In this document: positions 6,506 through 14,289 of the stretch, piece by piece
Layout: each line of letters opens with the position of its first letter
How positions within the stretch are numbered: position 1 is the first letter of the stretch
Source: Lachnospiraceae bacterium UBA1729
GTDB lineage: Bacteria > Bacillota > Clostridia > Lachnospirales > Lachnospiraceae
NCBI GenBank assembly: GCA_002315945.1
Contig: DCIJ01000071.1
Span: 253-19,657 of the forward strand
DNA: 19,405 nucleotides
Reading direction: 5' to 3'
Translations under genes and position numbers: made by a program
Notes under the pieces: generated by a model
Seen by the model: only the letters and a program-made list of their open reading frames with translations
Told to the model about the DNA's origin: nothing
Database searches by the model: none

Positions 6506-8045
6506 CTTTTTTACCTCCTGCCATCATAAATCCAAGTTCTTTTTCATCTGCATCAGCAGCTGACACACTACCATTAATCTGACCATCAAAGATTACTTCG
6601 ATTCGGTCAGACAGGCTCATGATTTCATCCAGTTCGAATGAAACTAACAGTACTGCCTTATTTTTATCACGCTGCTCAACGATATATTTGTGAACGAACT
6701 CAATAGCACCAACATCCAGACCACGGGTAGGATTAACTGCAATGAGCAGGTCCTTGTTGTTAGTAACCTCTCTGGCAATAATAACCTTCTGCTGGTTACC
6801 ACCTGACAGCTGAATAGCCGGCTTGGCTTCAGAATTTCTAGGTCTGATATCAAACTTCTCCTGAAGCTCGGTTGCCTGCTTTCTGATAACCTTGCGATCC
6901 AGGAAACCTTTTTTTGAAAAAGGTTCTTCATTATAGTGCTGTAAAATCAGATTGTCTTCTATACTAAACTGAAGGATAAGTCCATGCTTCTGACGGTCTG
7001 CAGGAATACTTGAAACACCTGCGTCAAACATTTCCTTGGGAGTCTTGTTAAGCATCTCCTGACCAAGGATAGTTACAGAACCGCCGGTTGCCTTTTTAAG
7101 TCCGGTCAGAATCTCAACCAGCTCTGTCTGGCCATTGCCATCTACACCGGCGATACCAACAATCTCACCACGACGAACATTCAGATTAAAGCCCTTCAGG
7201 ATTTCTACTCCACGATAATCGATTGCGTGGAGGTCCTTAATCTCAAGGACTGTTTCCTCAGGCTTGGCTTCCTCTTTTTCAACTACAAAATTAACCTCAC
7301 GTCCAACCATCATGGCAGCCAGATCATTTTCTGTTACCTCACTAACCTTGACAGTATCAATATATTTACCCTGACGAATGATAGTACAGTAGTCAGATGC
7401 TGCCTTGATTTCCTTGAGCTTGTGGGTGATGAGGATTACACTCTTGCCATCCTTGGTCAGATTGTCAATGATTTCCATAAGCTCATCGATCTCCTGAGGA
7501 GTCAGAGAAGCTGTAGGCTCATCGAGAATCAGAGTCTGGGCACCACGGTATAATACCTTCAGGATTTCAACTCTCTGCTGCATACCTACAGAGATATCCT
7601 CAATCTTGGCATCAGGATCAATTGCCATTCCGTATTTCTCAGACAGCTCCATTACCTTGGCTTTTGCAGTCTTGGTATCAACCACAAAACCTGCTTTTGC
7701 AGGCTCAACACCCAGCACAATATTTTCAGTAACTGTGAAGGGCTGAATGAGCATGAAGTGCTGGTGCACCATACCTATTCCCAAAGAAATAGCATGCTTA
7801 GGTCCGGATAACTCAACAGCCTTTCCATTTATCTCGATGGAACCGCTGGTTGGCTTGTACAGACCGTACAAAACATTCATAAGAGTGGATTTTCCAGCGC
7901 CATTTTCGCCCAAAATAGCGTGAACTTCTCCCTTATGAACCGTCAGATTGATGTGATCATTAGCAGTAAAATTACCGAACTTTTTTACGATATCTTTCAT
8001 CGCTATAACCACATTAGTCTCATCAATGTGACTTACGTGATTCAT
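6498..8045 (-). CDS. nupO: Nucleoside ABC transporter ATP-binding protein (duplicated ATPase)
   Basis: A 515-residue cytoplasmic protein with two tandem ABC domains, as in sugar (CUT2) and nucleoside importers. The first half is intact: Walker A GENGAGKST (46-54), Q-loop Gln95, signature SVGMQQRVE (152-160), Walker B LILDEPT (to 178), switch His208. The second half is degenerate as usual for this family: GVDGNGQTE (300-308) replaces Walker A and 'NPTRGLDVGA' replaces the DEPT box, but LSGGNQQKV (413-421) is kept. It powers NupP/NupQ. An AAGGAG site lies upstream, and the YjjW-type activase ends 29 bp before the ATG with no terminator between, placing the transporter in the yjjI-yjjW operon. 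The ATG (8043-8045) gives an N-terminus slightly longer than average. Confidence 0.94.
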   Translation of the reverse strand: MNHVSHIDETNVVIAMKDIVKKFGNFTANDHINLTVHKGEVHAILGENGAGKSTLMNVLYGLYKPTSGSIEINGKAVELSGPKHAISLGIGMVHQHFMLIQPFTVTENIVLGVEPAKAGFVVDTKTAKAKVMELSEKYGMAIDPDAKIEDISVGMQQRVEILKVLYRGAQTLILDEPTASLTPQEIDELMEIIDNLTKDGKSVILITHKLKEIKAASDYCTIIRQGKYIDTVKVSEVTENDLAAMMVGREVNFVVEKEEAKPEETVLEIKDLHAIDYRGVEILKGFNLNVRRGEIVGIAGVDGNGQTELVEILTGLKKATGGSVTILGQEMLNKTPKEMFDAGVSSIPADRQKHGLILQFSIEDNLILQHYNEEPFSKKGFLDRKVIRKQATELQEKFDIRPRNSEAKPAIQLSGGNQQKVIIAREVTNNKDLLIAVNPTRGLDVGAIEFVHKYIVEQRDKNKAVLLVSFELDEIMSLSDRIEVIFDGQINGSVSAADADEKELGFMMAGGKKDE

Positions 8046-8074
8046 TATGTATCTCTCTCCTTAAATATATTTTG

Positions 8075-8863
8075 TCAGACCACCACCGTGTCCTGATATC
8101 CAATTTCAGATAAGATGGCAGCTAATTCATTCATATAATCCGTGCCCGGAGTCAGCATGTGTGCATATTCGGGTCTGACACCCATGGGTCTGTAGGAAAT
8201 CAGCTTGAAGTGAAAAGCTCCTGGCTCGTAGTATGACTTCATATATTCCCCAAGGGCTCTGACAGATTTTTTTCCGTCATACAGACTTGGACATATTACG
8301 CATCTGATTTCTTCAAGTTTGCCCTGCGCAGCCAAAAAAACTGCATTTTCTAACACAACTTCATAGGTATTCTTAGAGCCTGTGACCGTTTCATAATCTG
8401 CCTGAAAAAATGCTTTTACATCCAGCATGACACCATCTGTAACAGACAAAAGTTCCGGGCATTTTGAAAACGGAAGGGTTCCGTTGGAATCAATCAGCGT
8501 TGTGAGACCTTCACCTTTCGCTAACACAAACAGATCATGTAAAAAATCCTGATGGAGCATACACTCTCCACCACTGACTGTGATTCCTCTGATAAATGGG
8601 ACCTGCTTTTTGACCTGTTCCATCACTGCTTGCGGAGTCATGTGTGTTATGTCAACCTGGCAGGGGCCATCCCCTACTGTAATCACCGCTTCGCTGATAT
8701 CAGGGTTGTGTCCTGACATCACCACCGTCACTCTGGTCTCTGGATTATGGCAGTATCTGCAGTCAATATTACAGCCCTGTAAAAAGATGGCAGTTCTGTT
8801 GCCTGGCCCATCCACCGAAGAAAATGGAATAATTTTATTTACCGGAGCTGTAACTGCAGTCAT
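8075..8863 (-). CDS. yjjW: YjjW-type glycyl radical enzyme activase (radical SAM)
   Basis: A 262-residue radical SAM protein. The cluster motif is Cys31-x3-Cys35-x2-Cys38 ('GCNIDCRYCHNPET'), followed by the SAM-binding 'SGGE' (97-100) and 'MLDVKAF'. 'SSVDGPGNRTAIFLQGC' is the standard N-terminus of PFL-activating-enzyme relatives. Its role is to abstract hydrogen from the conserved glycine of its partner enzyme. The ATG shares one base with the stop of the upstream glycyl radical enzyme gene (TAATG), so the two are translationally coupled and surely functional partners. Many activases of this class carry a ferredoxin-like insert with eight cysteines between the CxxxCxxC and SGGE motifs; here that interval is only about 58 residues with one cysteine, so no auxiliary [4Fe-4S] clusters are present. 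The yjjW name follows from the partner, not from a unique motif. Confidence 0.85.
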   Translation of the reverse strand: MTAVTAPVNKIIPFSSVDGPGNRTAIFLQGCNIDCRYCHNPETRVTVVMSGHNPDISEAVITVGDGPCQVDITHMTPQAVMEQVKKQVPFIRGITVSGGECMLHQDFLHDLFVLAKGEGLTTLIDSNGTLPFSKCPELLSVTDGVMLDVKAFFQADYETVTGSKNTYEVVLENAVFLAAQGKLEEIRCVICPSLYDGKKSVRALGEYMKSYYEPGAFHFKLISYRPMGVRPEYAHMLTPGTDYMNELAAILSEIGYQDTVVV

Positions 8864-10407
8864 TATCTTACTTTTCGCTCCAGAATCTTGCCATTATGCT
8901 TGGCACCGGTTCCAAGATGAGTTGTGTTCTGAAGAACAGCCACTCCCTTTTCAAACTTTTCAATCTCAGATCTCTTAACCAGATAGCCTGTAATTCTGAT
9001 TACATCTGATTCAGATGAATAGAAGGACAGGTATCGTAAATCCTTTTTCCAGGCCCCTTTAATTATGTCAACCACATATTCCGGATTCTTATGGATTGTG
9101 ATATCCATGGGGAATATATCACCTGTTCCTGAAGGGAAGTATTTGTGGAAATTACTCAATACATTCAGGTGATCCACCAGCTCTGCCGGCTCTTCTCCAA
9201 TGGGAACTCTGGTTCCGGGAGCTACTTCTATATCCTCTGCGATACCAACCTGGGCATGTAACAGAAAATGTCCATCAGTTGCTTCGCAGTATTTGTTTAC
9301 ATGATTTTTATTCCAGGTATCAATAATCTCCATGATTTCAACACCCAGCCTGGTAGCCTCTTCGCTATGACCATAGCGGTCGCTTTTTCCTTCTTTTTCA
9401 AGAAGAATATTTACTGCATCTGCCAGACCAACCAGTCCATACATGGCAGTAAATCTGTCTCTATGGATAAGTCCCTCCTTGGCTAAGAAGTTGCTTTCAA
9501 AGAATCCGCTCTCCTCAACCTCAAAGGCAATTCTGGCATCCATGTATCTGCCCTGAATATCCAGCACATAGGGCAGTACATTTTCCTTAAAGTCCTTAAT
9601 ATCCCTGGCTCTGTCAGCAATATGTCCAAGAATCAGACGGCAGAGTGTATATGAACCACCACCCAGCTTGAGTCCGTTGTAGCAGCTGGCAATTACATAG
9701 TCATCGCCCAGCTCTGACTTGAACATTTTATGGTTGGCAAAGGATGGCTTGGCTGTCTTAAGTGCACATCTTACACCAGCCAGAACAAATTCATCATCCG
9801 TAATATCAGGATCATATCTCATGGTAATATTGGGAACTGCGTTTTCCAGTTCTGCAGATACTTCCATAATCAGGTATCCTGCTCTTGTAGCCACTGGTCC
9901 CAGGTCCGCATGGGAAAAAGAATCCAGTACAGTCCTGTCAACATTTGTTAAGAACAATCTCAGATGTTTTTTTACCGTCTCATCATCCAAATCCTTGATA
10001 AATGGATCCAGCAGCATATCCAGATTGCCCAGGTATACCGGATAGTTGGTTATGCTGGGTACATGTTTGTAGATAATAAGCAGGTGGTTCAAGGCCTCAA
10101 AAAAGTCTGTAGGAGGCTCCAGCTGCAGAAAAGCTGAACCCTGCTTAAAAAATTTCTCATAATCAGGAACGATATATCTGGGTCTCATGGGGGCATGACC
10201 CTCAAATAAATCACAGATACATCTGCGGTCTGCATCACAGTTGAGCAGATCATCTAATCCTTCGGGTACATCCAGCACCTCCAGCAGCCCATCTGCCGCA
10301 TTGGCAAGATTGGTCAGCTTCTGTTCATGAGTCAGGGATGTATTCTTTATTATTCCAAGTATGTTTTCACGAGTAGCTTGTACTCTGTCCATCGAAATAT
10401 CTCTCAT
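8863..10407 (-). CDS. yjjI: YjjI-family glycyl radical enzyme
   Basis: A 514-residue protein, the size of E. coli YjjI and much shorter than pyruvate formate-lyase (about 760). The C-terminus holds the glycyl radical loop RITGY (471-475; radical on Gly474). 'YVIASCYNGLKLGGGSYTL' around Cys242 is the likely thiyl-radical loop, and 'GTGDIFPMDITIHKNPE' is typical of the YjjI (DUF3029) family. The reaction is not known for the family. Context is informative: its activase overlaps it by one base, and a nucleoside ABC importer follows in the same operon; in E. coli yjjI-yjjW lie next to deoCABD. That makes a nucleoside, deoxyribose or base-derived substrate plausible. GGAGG lies 4 nt from the ATG; an alternative ATG five codons in is less well placed. 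The radical would be destroyed by oxygen, so the organism is expected to be anaerobic. Confidence 0.88.
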   Translation of the reverse strand: MRDISMDRVQATRENILGIIKNTSLTHEQKLTNLANAADGLLEVLDVPEGLDDLLNCDADRRCICDLFEGHAPMRPRYIVPDYEKFFKQGSAFLQLEPPTDFFEALNHLLIIYKHVPSITNYPVYLGNLDMLLDPFIKDLDDETVKKHLRLFLTNVDRTVLDSFSHADLGPVATRAGYLIMEVSAELENAVPNITMRYDPDITDDEFVLAGVRCALKTAKPSFANHKMFKSELGDDYVIASCYNGLKLGGGSYTLCRLILGHIADRARDIKDFKENVLPYVLDIQGRYMDARIAFEVEESGFFESNFLAKEGLIHRDRFTAMYGLVGLADAVNILLEKEGKSDRYGHSEEATRLGVEIMEIIDTWNKNHVNKYCEATDGHFLLHAQVGIAEDIEVAPGTRVPIGEEPAELVDHLNVLSNFHKYFPSGTGDIFPMDITIHKNPEYVVDIIKGAWKKDLRYLSFYSSESDVIRITGYLVKRSEIEKFEKGVAVLQNTTHLGTGAKHNGKILERKVR

Positions 10408-10481
10408 AGTACCTCCGAAAAAAATACCGTTCTATTTATCTTTGTCCAATAAGATAATTTTTACCAATCAAAGGGTAAAAT

Positions 10482-10490
10482 ATTATAACA
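10482..10490 (-). promoter_or_regulatory. Extended -10 promoter of the yjjI-yjjW-nupOPQ operon
   Basis: On the minus strand TGTTATAAT (extended -10, TGnTATAAT) lies 75 bp before the yjjI ATG, within an otherwise AT-rich gap after the kinase gene. No good -35 box sits 17 nt upstream, which suits an extended -10 promoter or one that needs an activator. Confidence 0.55.
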
Positions 10491-10521
10491 TATTTGTGAA
10501 CTTTTTTCATCATTCAAAACT

Positions 10522-10562
10522 ATATATCAGCAAATCAATATATCAGCAAATCAATACATCAG
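10522..10562. repeat. 16-bp tandem repeat across the kinase stop codon (2.6 copies)
   Basis: Units 10522-10537 and 10538-10553 are identical (ATATATCAGCAAATCA); a partial third unit (10554-10562, ATACATCAG) contains the TGA stop of the hybrid kinase (10559-10561). The repeats therefore extend from the gene end into the downstream spacer. Confidence 0.85.
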
Positions 10563-12607
10563 AAGAACAGATCATCATCTGAAGTATCAGCCTCTGAAGC
10601 TTCTGTATCCTTGTTCTGCTCCAGTTCAGCCAGAGTTCTGTCCAGCACGACCTTGATATCATCCTTGTACATATTCAAATGGTTCTTAATGTACTCAATA
10701 TGTCTGGCCTTGGCTGCCATTTCCATAATTTCAGAGCCTTCTCCCAAAGCATCAAATCCAACCTGTCTGCTTAGGCCCTTAATTCCATGAACCTTGGTTC
10801 TAAACATTTCCAGGTCAGTATCCACCCAGTTCTCCAGGTTATTCATTACATTAAGCAGCTCATCCACATAGCTTTTTAATACCACATGACTCACACCTGA
10901 AACCCTGCGATGTCCCTCAAATAATTCCTGTGTATTATATTCAACTATCTGGGCATTTATCTCCTCTGTATCATCTACTTTCTCCCTGAGACGCTTGGGA
11001 AGATTGTTCTCCAGCACCTTTTTCAGCCTCTCCACAGTAAAAGGCTTGGTCAGATAGTCTTCAAAACCATAGGGTTCATATTCTGCCACATCATACTCCG
11101 ACATGTTGGCAGACAGCAGGATTATAGGTGTCCAGGTCAGTCTCTTGATGGCAGTACAGGTTTGCAGACCATCCATCACTGGCATGAGTCTGTCCAGAAT
11201 AATCAGGTCATATTCATTTTTACTAACCATTTCCACAGCTTCTTTTCCATCAGCTACCGCATCGACCTGTATCCTCCAGGGCGCAGAGAGCTCTTTGAAA
11301 ATAAAATGGTTAAGCTTCATATCATCAGCTATAAGCACCCTGGCTTTGGGATATATCCAGGAGGGCTTGGAATCGGATGCCTCGGCAAAACGAATATCCG
11401 GTGCCAGTCCCAAAAAGCCCGAGCTGGACTCCAGTGTCACATCGTCATACTCCATTTTTGTAAAATTGAGCATATCGTTAACAATGGCTAACAAGTTTTT
11501 TCCGGCACTCTTAATCTGTCCAATTAGCGACAGATTATTCTCATTCATATCACTTCTCTGAAGCAGAATATCACTGGAACCAATGATGGTATGCAGGGGG
11601 CTCCTCAGGTCATGACTGGTCTGAATCATAATACGACTCTTCTGATTATTCTTCTCTTCAGCCACTTTTTTCAATTTTTCCATCAGGAGATATTCATTCT
11701 TCTGATGGGTAATATCTATCAGACTGAGAACATACCCCTTCAGCTTTTCATCACTGTAGACAGCTCTTACACTGCAGGCAAAATACCTGCCATTGCTCTC
11801 ATACTCCGCTGCTTCCTTATTTGACTCGTATAGTTCTTTGGCCTCTTTAATCAGGCGTTCAGAGCTTTTCGCTTTTAGCAGCCTTTTCCCCTTTTCCGGA
11901 AACAGCTGATACGCCAGGGAATTGGCACCCAAAAAGCAGAAATAGCTGTCCATGAGCACATGGGCATTATTGGAATTACTGTACAGACTGGCCTGGAGAA
12001 TCTCCAGGGTATCTGACAGCATATCCCTTTTCATTAATACGAAAAAAATGACCAGACACATAGTCAGTGCCAGGGGCATCGCAATATCCTGGGGCGCCAT
12101 TCCAGTTTTTGATAAAAAGAAAGCCGCCATAGGACAGCCTAAAGCCAGATAGGACAGACCCCGCATGTTCATCTCAGCTCTGGTAAATTCAGCTTTATAT
12201 ATAGAATAGACTACCACCAGGATGTTAAGTGAAATCATTACTGCCATGTAGTACCTATATATATACAGATACAGGTCACTGGGGTAGCTGGCGAAAATAG
12301 CCACATCCACACTGCACAGTGCCACAAAGGTACAGACTACCACACGGACAGGGAGTACATATCCATTAAAATCCAGCATATAGAAGAAAATTACGTATAT
12401 CATCTGGATTACCAACAGGATTTCCAGATATCTGATTATCTCCCACTGGCCGGTCAGATATTTAACAATCTCATAGAAATGATATAGCGCAATGGTAACC
12501 GATACCAACGGAAACAGACGGTGTGATTTTGTCTGTATCCCCTTGCTGATGTGATACTGCATTATGAAAAAAGTAATACCAAGGCATATGCACTGAAAAA
12601 ATATCAT
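10559..12607 (-). CDS. Membrane hybrid sensor protein: TM region, PAS-like, HisKA, receiver, Hpt; no ATPase domain
   Basis: This 682-residue protein has about six to seven membrane segments (residues 1-195) and a PAS-like region (about 205-300). A HisKA dimerisation helix pair follows, with phospho-acceptor His332 in 'SHDLRSPLHTIIG' and the second helix ending at 'NDMLNFTKMEY' (about 387). A full HATPase_c domain (about 110-150 residues with N, G1, F and G2 boxes) should come next, but only about 33 residues separate this from the receiver 'ARVLIADDMKLN'. The receiver looks intact (Asp428/429, phospho-acceptor Asp472, Ser/Thr at 'LLSANMS', Lys521), and a C-terminal Hpt domain carries His607 in 'VHGIKGLSRQVGF'. 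The frame is open throughout, so this is an in-frame loss, not a frameshift. It probably takes phosphate from another kinase or acts as a phosphate sink. AAAGGAAT precedes the ATG; the HD-GYP gene ends 48 bp upstream. Confidence 0.85.
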   Translation of the reverse strand: MIFFQCICLGITFFIMQYHISKGIQTKSHRLFPLVSVTIALYHFYEIVKYLTGQWEIIRYLEILLVIQMIYVIFFYMLDFNGYVLPVRVVVCTFVALCSVDVAIFASYPSDLYLYIYRYYMAVMISLNILVVVYSIYKAEFTRAEMNMRGLSYLALGCPMAAFFLSKTGMAPQDIAMPLALTMCLVIFFVLMKRDMLSDTLEILQASLYSNSNNAHVLMDSYFCFLGANSLAYQLFPEKGKRLLKAKSSERLIKEAKELYESNKEAAEYESNGRYFACSVRAVYSDEKLKGYVLSLIDITHQKNEYLLMEKLKKVAEEKNNQKSRIMIQTSHDLRSPLHTIIGSSDILLQRSDMNENNLSLIGQIKSAGKNLLAIVNDMLNFTKMEYDDVTLESSSGFLGLAPDIRFAEASDSKPSWIYPKARVLIADDMKLNHFIFKELSAPWRIQVDAVADGKEAVEMVSKNEYDLIILDRLMPVMDGLQTCTAIKRLTWTPIILLSANMSEYDVAEYEPYGFEDYLTKPFTVERLKKVLENNLPKRLREKVDDTEEINAQIVEYNTQELFEGHRRVSGVSHVVLKSYVDELLNVMNNLENWVDTDLEMFRTKVHGIKGLSRQVGFDALGEGSEIMEMAAKARHIEYIKNHLNMYKDDIKVVLDRTLAELEQNKDTEASEADTSDDDLFF

Positions 12608-12620
12608 ATAAATATTCCTT

Positions 12621-12688
12621 TTTATTCCATGGGTCTATACAAAAGTCTCTCCATTTTATTCCATGGGTCTGTACAAAAGTCTCTCTAT
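12621..12688. repeat. 34-bp tandem duplication of the HD-GYP gene end
   Basis: Units 12621-12654 and 12655-12688 match at 32 of 34 positions. The right unit holds the last ten codons and the TAA stop of the HD-GYP gene (12656-12658); the left unit is a downstream copy of it that runs up to the ribosome binding site of the kinase gene. Confidence 0.9.
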
Positions 12689-14095
12689 TTCGGCTCGCAT
12701 AAATGTAGGATTGTAGGGCCTGAGAATATATCCCGCTGCACCAAGCTTTCTACACGAAAGTACTGTACTAACATCTCCAAGAGAAGTAACAAATACAATT
12801 GGTACAGAATTGTTGGTTCGCTTCATAATTATTTCGGCCGCCTCAATACCTGTCATATCAGGCATGTCAATATCCATAAGAATCATATCTGCCTGATTTC
12901 CCTGATCGAAGAAATCAATAGCCCGCTTGCCAGAAGTGGTAAGTGTCAGGTCATAATCAGCCTGCAAAATATCCTTGATAAGCAGCAGATTAGTCTTCAT
13001 ATCATCTACCACCAGAATCCTGGCTTTTTCAGGGTTCATCATCTGTCTGCGCTCATTTTCAGACTTTAGAATTGCCATCATATTATCCGGGTTGTCATTT
13101 ATTATGCTTATGCTGAGATTCTCCGCTTTTGACAAATCCAAAAGCCCGCCCTCCTTCATCAGTATGACAGGACGCAGGTTATGAATTCCGGTATTTTCAA
13201 ACACATAGCCTTTTTCTCCAGTAGATAGCAGTACTTCGCTTCCCTTTGGATACAGAGCTATATACTTAATAAACTGCTCCACCACATTTTTATCAAACAT
13301 GATTCCGCAGGCACCCATCAGATATTCAGATGCCTCCCTGGGAGAATAGGGCTTTTTAAAGGGTCTGATTGAAACCAGGGCGTCATACACATCAGCCACA
13401 TGAAGTATTTTTGAAAAAAGTGTCTGCTCATCTCCGGATATTCCCTTGGGATAACCGCTGCCATCTACGTTTTCATGATGAGAAAGAATGGCCACCCTGA
13501 TCTGGCTGGGTATAGTGGGGTTCTTGGAGAGAGCATCAAAAGCCTTCTTGGGATGCTCCTTCACAAGTGAGTACTCGGAATGAGTAAGTCTTCCCGGCTT
13601 GGTAATAATTTCCTCCGGAATCTGATATTTACCTATATCATGAAGCAAAGCTGCAGTAACCAGATATTCCACATCTTTTCTGCCAAGCCCCATTTTCATA
13701 CCAATAATACAGCTGGTAATAGCCACATTCACACTATGTGTGGCTGTCAGATTATCTCCAGAGTAGAGATCCATCATATCAATGGTAGTAATATCTGAAT
13801 CGTACAGCTCATTTACTATGTCTTTTGAAGTGTCCACACAGGCATCAACGTCCTGCATGGTAATTGCTACAAGAGCTTTTTTCCTAATCAGATAAGGAAG
13901 TGCCTCTGTTATCTTAATATTGGCAGTGGCATCATCTGCAATATATATGCCTCTGACACCAAACTCATATAATTTGTACAACATAGCCTCAGTGAGCACA
14001 GTCCCTGCCTGCAACAAAAGATTTCCCTTGGAATCAAGTATATTATTGGCAGGACGCATACCCGGCTGGGCAACGTTTATTGTTACATAACGCAT
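12656..14095 (-). CDS. HD-GYP domain c-di-GMP phosphodiesterase-like protein with C-terminal receiver
   Basis: A 479-residue cytoplasmic protein with three parts. An N-terminal DUF3391-like region ('PGMRPANNILDSKGNLLLQAGTVLTE') is followed by an HD-GYP domain with metal-binding His152-Asp153 ('LLHDIGK'), His206-His207 and the GYP signature 'DGSGYP' (211-216), plus the following 'HVADVYDAL'. A receiver domain (358-475) completes it, with Asp364/365 and phospho-acceptor Asp408 in 'ILMDIDMP', and Thr437. HD-GYP proteins hydrolyse c-di-GMP. The order is unusual: most have the receiver at the N-terminus. In the receiver the conserved lysine is replaced by Arg459 ('LRPYNP'), which may weaken phosphorylation-induced switching. 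It has its own promoter (14152-14180) and leads the operon with the kinase-like hybrid, so the two probably share one pathway. Confidence 0.9.
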   Translation of the reverse strand: MRYVTINVAQPGMRPANNILDSKGNLLLQAGTVLTEAMLYKLYEFGVRGIYIADDATANIKITEALPYLIRKKALVAITMQDVDACVDTSKDIVNELYDSDITTIDMMDLYSGDNLTATHSVNVAITSCIIGMKMGLGRKDVEYLVTAALLHDIGKYQIPEEIITKPGRLTHSEYSLVKEHPKKAFDALSKNPTIPSQIRVAILSHHENVDGSGYPKGISGDEQTLFSKILHVADVYDALVSIRPFKKPYSPREASEYLMGACGIMFDKNVVEQFIKYIALYPKGSEVLLSTGEKGYVFENTGIHNLRPVILMKEGGLLDLSKAENLSISIINDNPDNMMAILKSENERRQMMNPEKARILVVDDMKTNLLLIKDILQADYDLTLTTSGKRAIDFFDQGNQADMILMDIDMPDMTGIEAAEIIMKRTNNSVPIVFVTSLGDVSTVLSCRKLGAAGYILRPYNPTFMRAEIERLLYRPME

Positions 14096-14151
14096 GACTT
14101 TTACTAATTCTTCCTCTAATAATTATTTTTTCGGTCAAAAATCCAATCTAT

Positions 14152-14180
14152 ATTGTAAATCATACCCTGCACTTTTTCAA
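14152..14180 (-). promoter_or_regulatory. Promoter of the HD-GYP/kinase operon
   Basis: On the minus strand TTGAAA (14175-14180) and TACAAT (14152-14157) have a 17-nt spacer, 57 bp before the ATG. It lies just downstream of the lipoprotein terminator, so the operon is independently transcribed. Confidence 0.6.
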
Positions 14181-14212
14181 TCATTGAGTCGGCTCTGGTC
14201 ACATATTGACAG

Positions 14213-14243
14213 CAAAAAGGCCACCCCTTGCGGGATGGCCTTT
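14213..14243 (-). terminator. Terminator of the BMP lipoprotein gene
   Basis: On the minus strand AAAGGCCATCCC pairs over 12 bp (one wobble) with GGGGTGGCCTTT across a GCAA loop, which is a GNRA tetraloop, and a T-run follows. It lies about 46 bp after the lipoprotein stop codon. This is the strongest terminator in the window. Confidence 0.9.
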
Positions 14244-14289
14244 GGATATTATTCAGACATTCAGGATGTCCTAAGACTTCTATTTAAGA

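Noticed and set aside
12656..14095. Possible diguanylate cyclase activity
   Set aside because: No GGDEF motif or domain is present; the catalytic part is HD-GYP.
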